64,000 bases of DNA from an uncultured Candidatus Melainabacteria bacterium (GCA_934754655.1 CAKVIC010000005.1:42767-106766), one strand, 5' to 3'; shown: positions 52,726 to 60,902, numbered from the stretch's first letter. Notes: generated by a model from the sequence alone, not told the origin. A program made the numbers and translations.

Positions 52726-54324
52726 ATGGAAACTTATGGAATTGAAAAATTTGGTATTCAAGAACCAAAAGCCGTTTACCGTAACTTATCAGTTGCGCAA
52801 TTAACAGAAGCTGCGCTTAGACGTGGCGAAGGTACTTTAAGCAACACAGGAGCTTTAGTTGTTACAACAGGAAAATACACTGGTCGTTCACCTAAAGATA
52901 AATTCATTGTTGACACTGAAAGTATTCACAATGATATCGCCTGGGGTAAAGTTAACCGTCCAATTAGCAGAGAAAAATTTAACTCTATTAAAGGTAAAAT
53001 TGCAGCATACTTGCAAAATAGAGAAGTATTTATTTTTGATGGTTATGCAGGTGCTGACAAAACTTATACTCAAAAATTCAGAGTTATTAATGAATTAGCA
53101 AGTCAAAACTTGTTCATTCATCAATTATTAATCAGACCAACTGCTGAAGAATTAGCAAATTACGGAGAAGCGGATTATACAATTCTTTGTGCTCCAGGAT
53201 TCAAATGTAATCCGGAAGTTGATGGCGTAAATTCTGAAGCTTGTATAGCAATTGATTATGAAGCTCATGAAATCATCATTTGCGGTTCTCGTTACGCGGG
53301 TGAAATCAAAAAATCAGTGTTCGCAACGATGAACTATGTTATGACAAAGAAAAATGTTCTTCCAATGCACTGTTCAGCAAACATGGATCCTCAAACAGGA
53401 GAAACTGCTGTATTTTTCGGTCTTTCAGGAACAGGTAAAACAACTCTTTCAGCAGACGCGTCTAGAAAACTTATTGGTGATGACGAACACGGTTGGTCAC
53501 CAGACGGAGTGTTCAACTTTGAAGGTGGTTGCTATGCTAAATGTATTAATCTTTCAGCAGAACACGAACCTGAAATTTACAATGCAATCAAATTTGGTTC
53601 ATTGGTTGAAAACGTTATTATGGACCCTGAAACTAGAGAATTTGATTTTAATGACGGTTCTTTAACTGAAAACACACGTGTTGGCTACCCAATCAATTAT
53701 ATTAACAATGCTCAAATTCCTTCTAAAGGTGGAATTCCAAAGGTTGTTGTATTCTTAACAGCTGATGCATTTGGCGTATTACCTCCAATTTCTAGATTAG
53801 ATAAAAACGCTGCAATGTATCACTTTGTAACTGGTTTTACTTCTAAACTTGCAGGAACAGAACGTGGTATTACAGAACCACAACCTACTTTCTCAACCTT
53901 GTTTGGCGAACCATTTATGCCAATGGATGCTTCAGTTTATGCAAAAATGCTAGGTGATAAACTTGACCAATACGGAACAAAAGTTTATTTAGTAAATACC
54001 GGTTGGGCAGGCGGAAGTGCATCAATGGGCGCTAAGAGAATGAAATTAGCTTATACAAGAGCTATGGTAACAGCAGCATTGAATGGTTCATTTGATTCAA
54101 TTGAATTCAAACACCATGATATCTTTAATGTTGATTATCCAACTTCTTGTCCTAATGTTCCAGCAGAAATGCTTGACGCTAGAGGAATGTGGGCTGATAA
54201 GAGTGCTTATGATGCTCAAGCTAACAAATTGGCACAAATGTTTGCAGAAAACTTCTCTGCAAAATATCCTAACATGCCACAAGAAATTATTAATGCTGGC
54301 CCTAAACCAATGAGTTTGGTATAA
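52726..54324 (+). CDS. pckA: Phosphoenolpyruvate carboxykinase (ATP)
   Basis: PckA interconverts oxaloacetate + ATP with PEP + CO2 + ADP; in fermenters it often runs in the carboxylating direction toward succinate. The 532-residue protein has GKYTGRSPKDKFIVD, RYAGEIKKSVFATMNYVM, the kinase loop FFGLSGTGKTTLSAD, LIGDDEHGWSPDGVFNFEGG and ENTRVGYPINYI. The gene is richer in common codons than its neighbours and has a clean Shine-Dalgarno (AAAGGAGA), suggesting high expression. Own terminator. Confidence 0.97.
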   Translation: METYGIEKFGIQEPKAVYRNLSVAQLTEAALRRGEGTLSNTGALVVTTGKYTGRSPKDKFIVDTESIHNDIAWGKVNRPISREKFNSIKGKIAAYLQNREVFIFDGYAGADKTYTQKFRVINELASQNLFIHQLLIRPTAEELANYGEADYTILCAPGFKCNPEVDGVNSEACIAIDYEAHEIIICGSRYAGEIKKSVFATMNYVMTKKNVLPMHCSANMDPQTGETAVFFGLSGTGKTTLSADASRKLIGDDEHGWSPDGVFNFEGGCYAKCINLSAEHEPEIYNAIKFGSLVENVIMDPETREFDFNDGSLTENTRVGYPINYINNAQIPSKGGIPKVVVFLTADAFGVLPPISRLDKNAAMYHFVTGFTSKLAGTERGITEPQPTFSTLFGEPFMPMDASVYAKMLGDKLDQYGTKVYLVNTGWAGGSASMGAKRMKLAYTRAMVTAALNGSFDSIEFKHHDIFNVDYPTSCPNVPAEMLDARGMWADKSAYDAQANKLAQMFAENFSAKYPNMPQEIINAGPKPMSLV

Positions 54325-54368
54325 AATATAAAAAAGTTAAGCTTTAGAGTTTAATAAATTTTAATAAA

Positions 54369-54411
54369 AATACGCTTTTCGTAAAATAAAAGATAAAACG
54401 CAAAGCGTATT
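54369..54411 (+). terminator. Terminator of pckA
   Basis: AATACGCTTT / AAAGCGTATT around a 23-base A-rich loop, followed by TTTTTATT. 45 bp past the pckA stop. Confidence 0.7.
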
Positions 54412-54514
54412 TTTTATTAGATTTTAATAATTAGATGAAAAAAAATAACTTTTGTGTTAAAATACAAAAAAATTTGAAGAGAGTTAGTTAGATTTTAGTT
54501 ATGAAAGGAGAAGT

Positions 54515-55933
54515 ATGAAATTTTCTAAAGAAATTTTAACAGCTGTAAGCGTACTTTGTTTCACAACTGGTATGGTAATGGCTAAAGATGATGCCGCTAT
54601 TCAAGCGTATGCACATCCAACTTTATTCGGTTCACAAGGTCATACTTTAGTAACAGCAGATAGCGATGTTGTTATTGGTGGTAAAATTTACAAACCTTGT
54701 AAAGCAAAATCTTTTGACAAAAAAGAAAATGTATTAGTTGCACGTTCTGCACATGATATGATGAGCAGCATGCAAGCAAAAATGGATAAACGCAGAGGCG
54801 GTTTGTATGACCCTAAAATGCCTGTATTGCGTTCAGAATTAGCATTCTTCATTTCTGAAGGTTTAGGCTTAACAAAAAGCGCTGCTGATAAATATTCAGA
54901 TGTAGCAGATTCATACTGGGCTAAAACTGAAATTAATAGAGTTTTAAGCGAAGATATCATGATTGGCTACCCTGATTTAACATTCAAACCTGACAAAGCT
55001 ATTAACAAAGCTGAAGTTTTCTGTACTTTTGCTAAATTAATGAATGTTCCTGCAAGCAAAACAGCTACACCAACATTGAATGGTCAACCATTGAAATACA
55101 TTCCTCAATGGGCTTATGCGGCAACAAATGAAGTTATAGCATCAGGATTGTTGCAAGCTGTTCCTAATACAGATAAAGTTATTAATGATGAATACTTGTC
55201 AAAAGAACAAGTTGCATACTTTGTAGCAGCAATGAAGAAAAACTTCAAAATTGACTTGTCACAAGGTGCAATTAATTGCGCAACAAAATATGAACAAACT
55301 GTTATGAAAATAAAAATGTCTGAAAGACTAAGCGCAAGAACTTCTAACGTAAACGACACATTTACAGCTAAAACAACAGAAGATGTTACAATTGGTGGAA
55401 CTTGCTTCCCAGCTGGTTCAACTGTAAAAGGAAAAGTTGCAGCTGTTGCAAGACCAGGAGTTAAAAATCCAGGATTCATCGAAGTTAGATTTATTTCTAT
55501 TAATAACGGAGACACTTGTGTAGAATTCCCTAATAAGGTTTCAGAAGCGCAAGTTGATGTTGCAAAAAATCCTAATATTGCATCAAGAATTCTTGGCGCT
55601 CCATTCTCAATGGTAGGTAGAATTGCTGGTGTATCAGGAAGAACAGTTTCAGAAACTGCAGAAATCATTTCAAACGGTACTGAAGAATATCTTGGTAACT
55701 GGTCTGATGCATTCTGTGATACAGCATCTTTACACCCACTAAAAGGCTTAAAGAGTGTTGGTAGTAGCTTTATCACTGTTGGTAAAGGTGTTTACAATAT
55801 CACTAAAATGGCGGTTTCAGGAACATTTGGCGTACTTTACGAATTTGTTGATGAAGCAAAATACGTTATTGTACCTAATACAACAAATGATTCTTGCTTA
55901 AATCCAGATGAAGAATTAACAATCATATTCTAA
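54515..55933 (+). CDS. Secreted S-layer-homology (SLH) domain protein
   Basis: A 472-residue protein with a signal peptide (MKFSKEI, hydrophobic to about 22, cleavage near VMAKDD). Residues ~105-245 contain SLH repeats: LRSELAFFISEGLGLTKSAADKYSDVADSYWAKTEINRVLSE, then GYPDLTFKPDKAINKAEVFCTFAKLM. SLH domains bind pyruvylated wall polymers; in cyanobacteria-related cells they tether outer-membrane porins to peptidoglycan. The C-terminal half (TIGGTCFPAGSTVKGKVA...) is beta-rich and unassigned. It has a good AAAGGAG and a perfect terminator; probably abundant. Confidence 0.85.
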   Translation: MKFSKEILTAVSVLCFTTGMVMAKDDAAIQAYAHPTLFGSQGHTLVTADSDVVIGGKIYKPCKAKSFDKKENVLVARSAHDMMSSMQAKMDKRRGGLYDPKMPVLRSELAFFISEGLGLTKSAADKYSDVADSYWAKTEINRVLSEDIMIGYPDLTFKPDKAINKAEVFCTFAKLMNVPASKTATPTLNGQPLKYIPQWAYAATNEVIASGLLQAVPNTDKVINDEYLSKEQVAYFVAAMKKNFKIDLSQGAINCATKYEQTVMKIKMSERLSARTSNVNDTFTAKTTEDVTIGGTCFPAGSTVKGKVAAVARPGVKNPGFIEVRFISINNGDTCVEFPNKVSEAQVDVAKNPNIASRILGAPFSMVGRIAGVSGRTVSETAEIISNGTEEYLGNWSDAFCDTASLHPLKGLKSVGSSFITVGKGVYNITKMAVSGTFGVLYEFVDEAKYVIVPNTTNDSCLNPDEELTIIF

Positions 55934-55960
55934 TTTTAGGATTTAAAATTAAATAAACCA

Positions 55961-55995
55961 TAAGCTCCAATGTTGATTTTCAATATTGGAGCTTA
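55961..55995 (+). terminator. Terminator of the SLH protein gene
   Basis: TAAGCTCCAAT / ATTGGAGCTTA, followed by TTTTT, 27 bp past the stop. Confidence 0.9.
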
Positions 55996-56040
55996 TTTTT
56001 GCCCAAAATATTAAGTTTTGTAAATCTTACTTACAAAATA

Positions 56041-56072
56041 GGCAATTTTAAAATCAAAAAATACTTTATTTA
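56041..56072 (+). promoter_or_regulatory. GGCAATTTT-N15-TTTATTTA promoter-like motif, copy E
   Basis: G-GCAATTTT (56042-56049), 15 bases ending ATAC, TTTATTTA (56065-56072) followed by TACACAAGG, 60 bp before the next gene. The ATAC-TTTAT junction matches copy B. Confidence 0.62.
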
Positions 56073-56132
56073 TACACAAGGTTTAATTTTTACAAGATAA
56101 GGTAATAATGTTTTAGAAAGGTAAAAACTAAT

Positions 56133-56624
56133 ATGACTATAGGAATCGGAACTAATTATGTACAAACTTATGACCCATATTGGGAACAATATTTGCAAGC
56201 AAGCCAATATTTGGATGCATCTAGACAAGCTCAAGCGACTACTCTACCGCAAAGCCAAGCTCAAATTGTAGCTTTGCAACAGGCACAAACGATGCCTGCC
56301 ACGATGGCACAAACGCAAGCTCCAGTAGACATTATGCAAGAAATGCATACTCAAACACAAACAAATCAAGCGAATACTCAAATTAACCCAGAACTATTGG
56401 CTAACGGGCAATATAATACAAATTTTAAAGGAGCAAGTGAAGAAATTAAACAAAAAGAATCCTCAAGCCCTCTTGGTTGGCTAATCGGTATTGGTTTAAC
56501 AATTGGTGGTCTATTTCTTTCAAGAAGAGCCTATAAGCTAGGCACAGGTGGAAATTTACTTGAAAAAATTATTGATGGCACAAAAGTAATGTTTAAAGGC
56601 AAAAAGACAGCAGTAGCTTCATAA
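56133..56624 (+). CDS. FKG-tagged Gln-rich protein with one membrane helix
   Basis: Unknown 163-residue protein. Residues ~30-90 are a Gln/Ala/Thr-rich, probably disordered region (QAQATTLPQSQAQIVALQQA). The tag TNFKG is at 96-100, after this region, and is followed by a short linker and a hydrophobic, glycine-rich helix (~112-130, LGWLIGIGLTIGGLFLS). A second VMFKGKK lies near the C-terminus. It is likely a single-pass membrane protein. Promoter motif E and GAAAGG precede the ATG. Confidence 0.68.
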   Translation: MTIGIGTNYVQTYDPYWEQYLQASQYLDASRQAQATTLPQSQAQIVALQQAQTMPATMAQTQAPVDIMQEMHTQTQTNQANTQINPELLANGQYNTNFKGASEEIKQKESSSPLGWLIGIGLTIGGLFLSRRAYKLGTGGNLLEKIIDGTKVMFKGKKTAVAS

Positions 56625-56715
56625 AAGGGTGATAATTCTGCTTAGAATAAAGTTCAACACTGATAAAATGCTAAAATAGGTGTCTCAAGAGAATCTTGGG
56701 TCACACTATTTATTT

Positions 56716-56757
56716 GGTTTATTTTTCCTGTCATCCTGAATTTATTTCAGGATCTGA
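56716..56757. repeat. 42-bp direct repeat with palindrome, copy 1
   Basis: Starts GGTTTATTTTTCCTGTCATC and contains the palindrome CCTGAATTTATTTCAGG. Identical to 56867-56908. This kind of CATCCTGAA...TTTCAGGATC repeat is widespread in bacteria. Between the copies lies a second dyad, ATGCTGAGACGAGTTCAGCAT. Confidence 0.9.
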
Positions 56758-56838
56758 CCAGTGTGCTGTGGGTAATATAAGTAAGAAACCTGATTAACGC
56801 AAGGTTCTACGCCTGTGAGATGCTGAGACGAGTTCAGC

Positions 56839-57165
56839 ATGACAAATTGTTTTACCGCAAATCCACGGTTTATTTTTCCTGTCATCCTGAATTTATTTCA
56901 GGATCTGATAAGTGGGCTGGGGAGAATTCCGGTCGATTATTTGCTTGGCGCAGTTGAAGGCATAGATATTTTATCAGATGTTGCAAATGGAGAAAACATT
57001 TTTGAAACAACAGCAAAATCTGCGACTAATTTATTAGGTTCAATTACTTTGTCAGGTTATTGTGGTGCGCTTGGCTCAAAAATGTTTGGTATTACCGGCT
57101 CTATGTTAGGCACAGGTATTGGAAATTTTGCTAATAACAAACTTAATAATATGCTATTTGATTAA
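56839..57165 (+). pseudogene. Chimeric frame: repeat-derived start fused to a gene 3' end
   Basis: The first ~30 codons are translated from the dispersed repeat (giving VILNLFQDLI, the well-known repeat-derived peptide). From about codon 32, YLLGAVEGIDILSDVANGEN begins, followed by a Gly/Ser/Thr-rich, zipper-like hydrophobic C-terminus (GSKMFGITGSMLGTGIGNF). LG-[AT]-VEGIDILS also occurs in the remnant at 13144-13389. I read the ORF as the 3' end of a gene truncated by repeat insertion; the authentic start is lost. Confidence 0.5.
56867..56908. repeat. 42-bp direct repeat with palindrome, copy 2
   Basis: Identical to 56716-56757, ending in CTGA. It forms the start of the chimeric frame 56839-57165. 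Related half-palindromes (GATGCTGAAACAAG, TTCAGCATGACAAATAAT) recur near 57581 and 59748. Confidence 0.9.
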
Positions 57166-57482
57166 TAATTTTTAAAATAGTTATATTTACGTTCAAAAAC
57201 TTTTAAACTATCATTATCTACAAATTTACGTACAGCATTCATGGTATCTAAAGTATCTTGTTTTGATATATCATTCCAAATAAAACAATCAGTAATACGT
57301 TCGAACCACCAAGAAGTGATATTACCATAATCTTTAGACATTTTTTCAGCCATTTTATAAAACTCTTGATTAACTTTTTTGAATGCTAGTTGATTGTTAG
57401 GTATGCTAGTATGCTCGCTGACGTTGCGTTTTGCGCTATATATGTTTTGATTCTTTATTGCAGGATTAAACCCAATTTTCAT
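57162..57482 (-). CDS. Small tagged protein of unknown function
   Basis: A 106-residue protein with a 30-residue Asn/Ser/Lys-rich leader and a tag-like LAFKK (32-36). The body is mostly helical with aromatic residues (SWWFERITDCFIWNDISK). No membrane segment or known motif. A TATAAT (on the minus strand, about 45 bp upstream) and GAGGGGTG Shine-Dalgarno support expression. Its end overlaps the chimeric pseudogene by four bases. Confidence 0.6.
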   Translation of the reverse strand: MKIGFNPAIKNQNIYSAKRNVSEHTSIPNNQLAFKKVNQEFYKMAEKMSKDYGNITSWWFERITDCFIWNDISKQDTLDTMNAVRKFVDNDSLKVFERKYNYFKNY

Positions 57483-57639
57483 TAATACACCCCTCGTTTG
57501 TTTTTATAACACAAAAATTATAGCATAAAATAATTATAATAAATAGCTTGTTTGAATAGTGCAAAAGCCAACGCATGTGAGATGCTGAAACAAGTGCCTC
57601 ATGACAAATAACAAATAATTTTTAACAAATAAAACACAT

Positions 57640-57718
57640 CCGCAAATCCGCCCTCTTGAATTATTCGGGGTGTCGGCGGAGTAACGTCCGACCGACACCT
57701 CACGGGCTAAAGCCCTAC
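57640..57718. repeat. G+C-rich dispersed repeat, copy 2 core
   Basis: Contains the same hairpin core as copy 1 (GGTGTCGG...CCGACACC, then CACGGGCTAAAGCCCTACC), nearly identical over about 60 bp. Short frames here are not genes. Confidence 0.85.
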
Positions 57719-57956
57719 CGCAAATCCGCGTCTTGGATTTGCTCCGCGCTCAGGAAATCTCGCTTTAGAACCTGTGGTTCTTGTCAGCTCAATTCCTTCG
57801 CTATCCGGAATTCATTTCATTCATTCCGTCCGCAAATCCGCGTCTTGGATTTGCTCCGCGCTCAGGAAATCTCGCTTTAGAACCTGTGGTTCTTGTCAGC
57901 TCAATTCCTTCGCTATCCGGAATTCATTTCATTCATTCCGTCCGCAAATCCGCTTA
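57719..57956. repeat. Two tandem 112-bp repeat units of the G+C-rich element
   Basis: Units at 57719-57830 and 57831-57942 are identical, and a third begins CGCAAATCCGC at 57943. Each holds CGCAAATCCGCGTCTTGGAT, a GAACC-TGT-GGTTC hairpin and TTCGCTATCCGGAATTC. They share modules with the copy at 5190. No long coding frame. Confidence 0.9.
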
Positions 57957-58055
57957 AATAAGATTTGTAAATTTTTGTAAAGATGAATTTGCAAGCTAAA
58001 ATGTAGGTGTTATAATGGTTTTGTGTATTAAACCACAAAATATTTGAATAATATA

Positions 58056-58087
58056 GGCAATTTTTTTTATGTTTGTGTTTTTAAATA
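58056..58087 (+). promoter_or_regulatory. GGCAATTTT-N15-TTTAAATA promoter-like motif, copy F
   Basis: G-GCAATTTT (58057-58064), 15 bases, TTTAAATA (58080-58087), about 95 bp before the coiled-coil gene at 58184. Confidence 0.55.
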
Positions 58088-58102
58088 AATAAGGAAAAAT
58101 TT

Positions 58103-58157
58103 ATGCGTTAGATGGGATTAAAAACAGTAAATAAAATTTTATAAAGGAAATATGTAA
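58103..58157 (+). other. Two minimal upstream ORFs in the leader of the coiled-coil gene
   Basis: AAGGAAAAATTT precedes ATG-CGT-TAG (58103-58111), and AAAGGAAAT precedes ATG-TAA, a start-stop pair (58152-58157). Both have plausible Shine-Dalgarno signals. The real start at 58184 has GGAG. They could stall ribosomes or be remains of a shortened gene. Confidence 0.35.
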
Positions 58158-58183
58158 AGTTATAAATATAGGAGCAATTAATT

Positions 58184-59668
58184 ATGACAGATGAAATGAC
58201 AGTTCAAACCAAAAGTTCAGTAACCCCTATGGTAGTAGGTGGAGTACTTGGTGCTGGTGCCGGCGCAGGCGCTACTTTTATTAATCCAGTAAAAAAATGG
58301 ACTGGTGCACCAAAATATTCAAATTGGGAACAAGTTGTACAAGATATAAATAAGGATGACAAATTTGAAAGTGTTATAAAAGATGCAGGTATTGATGATA
58401 CTAAAAAAGAAGAAATAAAAAAAGCTGCAAAAGAAGTTGCAGATAAAGAAAAAGAATATGATAGACTTTGGCAAGAAGCACAAGAAGCAAATGAAAAGGG
58501 TGTTGCTCAAACTTCTGAAAGTCTAAAAAAGGCTGAAAAAGATTTGGCTGATGCTCAAAAAGAATTAGCTGATGCGCAAAAGGCTGTTGAAGCAGAGAAA
58601 GCCAAAGAATCTGCCCCTGTAGAAACTAAAAAAGAAGGGGGTGTAGAGAATAAAGAAAAAGTTTCTGATACTAAATCTACTGAAGTTAAAAGTAATAGCA
58701 CAGAAATGACACCAGATAAAACTCAAAATAAAGCTGTATCAACAACTGCTGAAAAAACTCCAAAGAAATCTTCAGTAAATAAACAAAAGGCGTTTAATTT
58801 GTATCGTGATGGCAAAGAAGAAAACCTTAAAAATGTATTAAAAGAACTTCATAAAAATGGCGAAGAATATAAACAATTATATGCGGAAGCAATGAATAAT
58901 GGTGGTATTTCAAGTAATCCACAGCGTTTAGCCGAATTACAAGAAAACCAAGATAAAATAAAAGAATTAATGAAAAAATATAGCAAGGCAGAAGAATTAT
59001 TAAGTAAAGATTACATGCCAGAATTTTCAGGACAACAAAAAGAAAAATTCCGTAAAGTTGTTGCTAGTTTCGATGAATTACCCAAAAAAGGAAGTGATGC
59101 CAACTTAATTAAGTCGTTGAAAAAAGATTATATTAGCGATTTACGTAATTTTTATAAAGCTAACGGTATAGACGTAACTATGTTAAATGATGAAGCTCTT
59201 CAAAAAATGACTACTAATATTGAAGGTAATATACAAAGAGCTGAATTGCAAGGAACAAATTCTAAAGTAAATTCTGTTGCGTCAGAAAAAGTAGTTGAAA
59301 TATCTAATGTTTCAGAAGAATCTAAACAGGTTAAAAATGCCGCAAAAGTAAGCGCAGAGTCTGTTGATATTAAAGCTTTAGAAGAAAAAGTCGCAAATGC
59401 CCAAAAAGCAGTAGAAGCTGAAAAGGCAAATTTGCCTAAAGTTGAAACAAAAACTGTTGAAGCATTGAAAGAAGCTTTTGAAAAAGAAAAAGGCACTCGT
59501 GAAAGTTTTGTTAAAAAAGAGTCTATTGATAAGTTTAAAGAAGACTTTAAAAAATTGTATGAAGGCAAGAAAAGTTGGGGCAAAGTTACAGCTATAATAG
59601 CGGGTGGTCTTGTTGTTGGCTCAATCATTGGTAGTTTTTTCAGATCAAAAAATGAAGATATTGCATAA
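58184..59668 (+). CDS. Long coiled-coil protein with N- and C-terminal hydrophobic helices
   Basis: Unknown 494-residue protein. A Gly/Ala-rich hydrophobic stretch (~15-33, PMVVGGVLGAGAGAGATF) and a C-terminal one (~472-487, GGLVVGSIIGSFF) flank a long Lys/Glu/Ala coiled coil. A repeat, DLADAQKELADAQKAVEAE, recurs partly as KVANAQKAVEAEKA near the end. This resembles a scaffold or tether spanning between two membrane contacts. No clear FKG tag is present, although the gene shares the promoter motif with tagged neighbours. Strong terminator follows. Confidence 0.7.
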   Translation: MTDEMTVQTKSSVTPMVVGGVLGAGAGAGATFINPVKKWTGAPKYSNWEQVVQDINKDDKFESVIKDAGIDDTKKEEIKKAAKEVADKEKEYDRLWQEAQEANEKGVAQTSESLKKAEKDLADAQKELADAQKAVEAEKAKESAPVETKKEGGVENKEKVSDTKSTEVKSNSTEMTPDKTQNKAVSTTAEKTPKKSSVNKQKAFNLYRDGKEENLKNVLKELHKNGEEYKQLYAEAMNNGGISSNPQRLAELQENQDKIKELMKKYSKAEELLSKDYMPEFSGQQKEKFRKVVASFDELPKKGSDANLIKSLKKDYISDLRNFYKANGIDVTMLNDEALQKMTTNIEGNIQRAELQGTNSKVNSVASEKVVEISNVSEESKQVKNAAKVSAESVDIKALEEKVANAQKAVEAEKANLPKVETKTVEALKEAFEKEKGTRESFVKKESIDKFKEDFKKLYEGKKSWGKVTAIIAGGLVVGSIIGSFFRSKNEDIA

Positions 59669-59686
59669 TTAATGAAAACTATATTT

Positions 59687-59724
59687 AATAAGCTGTGACA
59701 AATATTTGTCACAGCTTATTTTTT
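59687..59724 (+). terminator. Strong hairpin terminator
   Basis: AATAAGCTGTGACAAAT paired with its exact inverse, followed by TTTTTT, 18 bp past the coiled-coil gene. Confidence 0.93.
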
Positions 59725-59824
59725 AGTGTAAGAAAAATGTTATAAGTTCAGCATGACAAATAATATCACCCAAAATTCGCGCTTTAGTGGCTTCGCCACA
59801 GCCACTTCAATCTATTTGCTTAAA

Positions 59825-60142
59825 TTAATTATTAAGACCTTTTTCTTGGTTTTTTAAAAATTCGCAATCGGCTTCCAGTCGTTTATCTTCCATTGCGTTA
59901 ATAAGTTCTTCAATATCTTTAATTTGGTTAAGTTCAAATCCAAGTTCAGCGAATAAAACGCAATCGTTACAAAGTCTATAATTACCGTATTGAACAGAGC
60001 CTGCTAGTTGCTTTACTTCTCCGCAAGCGTCACATTGAAACATTTCTATTGCAGAATCGGGGTTTTCTTCTATATCATCTAAACGCATTTGTTCAACAAC
60101 TGCTTGCATTTCTTTTATAATATCTTCTTTTGATTTTGTCAT
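59825..60142 (-). CDS. Small zinc-ribbon protein
   Basis: A 105-residue protein with two CxxC pairs, FQCDACGEVKQL and YRLCNDCVLFAE, about 23 residues apart, able to bind one zinc ion. Flanks are acidic helices. No DNA-binding or catalytic motif is recognised. It is downstream of pdxJ by about 30 bp on the same strand and may be co-transcribed with murT and pdxJ. Confidence 0.7.
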   Translation of the reverse strand: MTKSKEDIIKEMQAVVEQMRLDDIEENPDSAIEMFQCDACGEVKQLAGSVQYGNYRLCNDCVLFAELGFELNQIKDIEELINAMEDKRLEADCEFLKNQEKGLNN

Positions 60143-60173
60143 AATTTTATCCTTTGTATAACATTTAGACTTT

Positions 60174-60887
60174 TTATCCCTCGCATAAAGCTTTCATTTC
60201 TTTTATTGCTTGCTCAAGCCCCACAAATATTGCACGAGCGATAATTGAATGACCAATATTTAATTCGCATAAATTCGGAATCTCATGCATTCTTTTTACA
60301 TTTTGGTAATTTAGCCCATGACCTGCATTAACTTTCAGCCCAAAATTTTGAGCAAAAATTGCGGCACCTTTTAAATCTTGAAAGGCTTTTTCTTCATCTT
60401 CTGTTCCATATAAATTTGAATAAGTTCCGGTGTGTAATTCAATAAACGGTGCGCCAGTTTTTGACACTGCAGAAATTTGGTGAACATCTGGGTCAATAAA
60501 AAAGCTTACTTCAATATTTTTTTCTATAAGCGGTTTTACAAATTCAATTGCTCGCGCTTGCTGACCAACCACATCAAGCCCACCTTCTGTTGTTAATTCC
60601 TGACGTTTTTCCGGAACTATACAGACGGCATGTGGACGTAATTTTAATGCAATTTGTTGCATTTCGTCAGTCATAGCCATTTCAAGGTTTAAGCGCACAT
60701 GAGGAAGCATTCTGATTGCATCAACATCTTTATCATTTATGTGTCGTCTATCTTCTCTCAAATGAGTCGTAATAGAAGCTACATTGCATATTTTGCAAAT
60801 TTTTGCCGCCGATATAACATTTGGTTCATTTCCGCCTCGAGCATTTCTTAAGGTCGCAACATGATCAATATTTACACCTAATAACAT
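60174..60887 (-). CDS. pdxJ: Pyridoxine 5'-phosphate synthase PdxJ
   Basis: PdxJ condenses 1-deoxyxylulose 5-phosphate with 3-amino-2-oxopropyl phosphate to pyridoxine 5'-phosphate. The 237-residue TIM barrel has LGVNIDHVATLRNARGG, THLREDRRHINDKDV, LNLEMAMT, VPEKRQELTTEGG, SFFIDPD, IELHTGTY and KVNAGHGLNYQNV; the conserved catalytic Glu and His residues are present. Length normal. It follows murT by 15 bp. Confidence 0.96.
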   Translation of the reverse strand: MLLGVNIDHVATLRNARGGNEPNVISAAKICKICNVASITTHLREDRRHINDKDVDAIRMLPHVRLNLEMAMTDEMQQIALKLRPHAVCIVPEKRQELTTEGGLDVVGQQARAIEFVKPLIEKNIEVSFFIDPDVHQISAVSKTGAPFIELHTGTYSNLYGTEDEEKAFQDLKGAAIFAQNFGLKVNAGHGLNYQNVKRMHEIPNLCELNIGHSIIARAIFVGLEQAIKEMKALCEG

Positions 60888-60902
60888 TTTTTCATTCCTA
60901 AA

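Noticed and set aside
57719..57956. Possible CRISPR array
   Set aside because: Units are directly adjacent and identical over the full 112 bp with no variable spacers; no cas genes are in the window.
57656..57980. Two open frames giving GCRRSNVRPTPHG... and SFHSFRPQIR... peptides
   Set aside because: They are translations of the G+C-rich repeat and its 112-bp units; no ribosome site or protein-like pattern.
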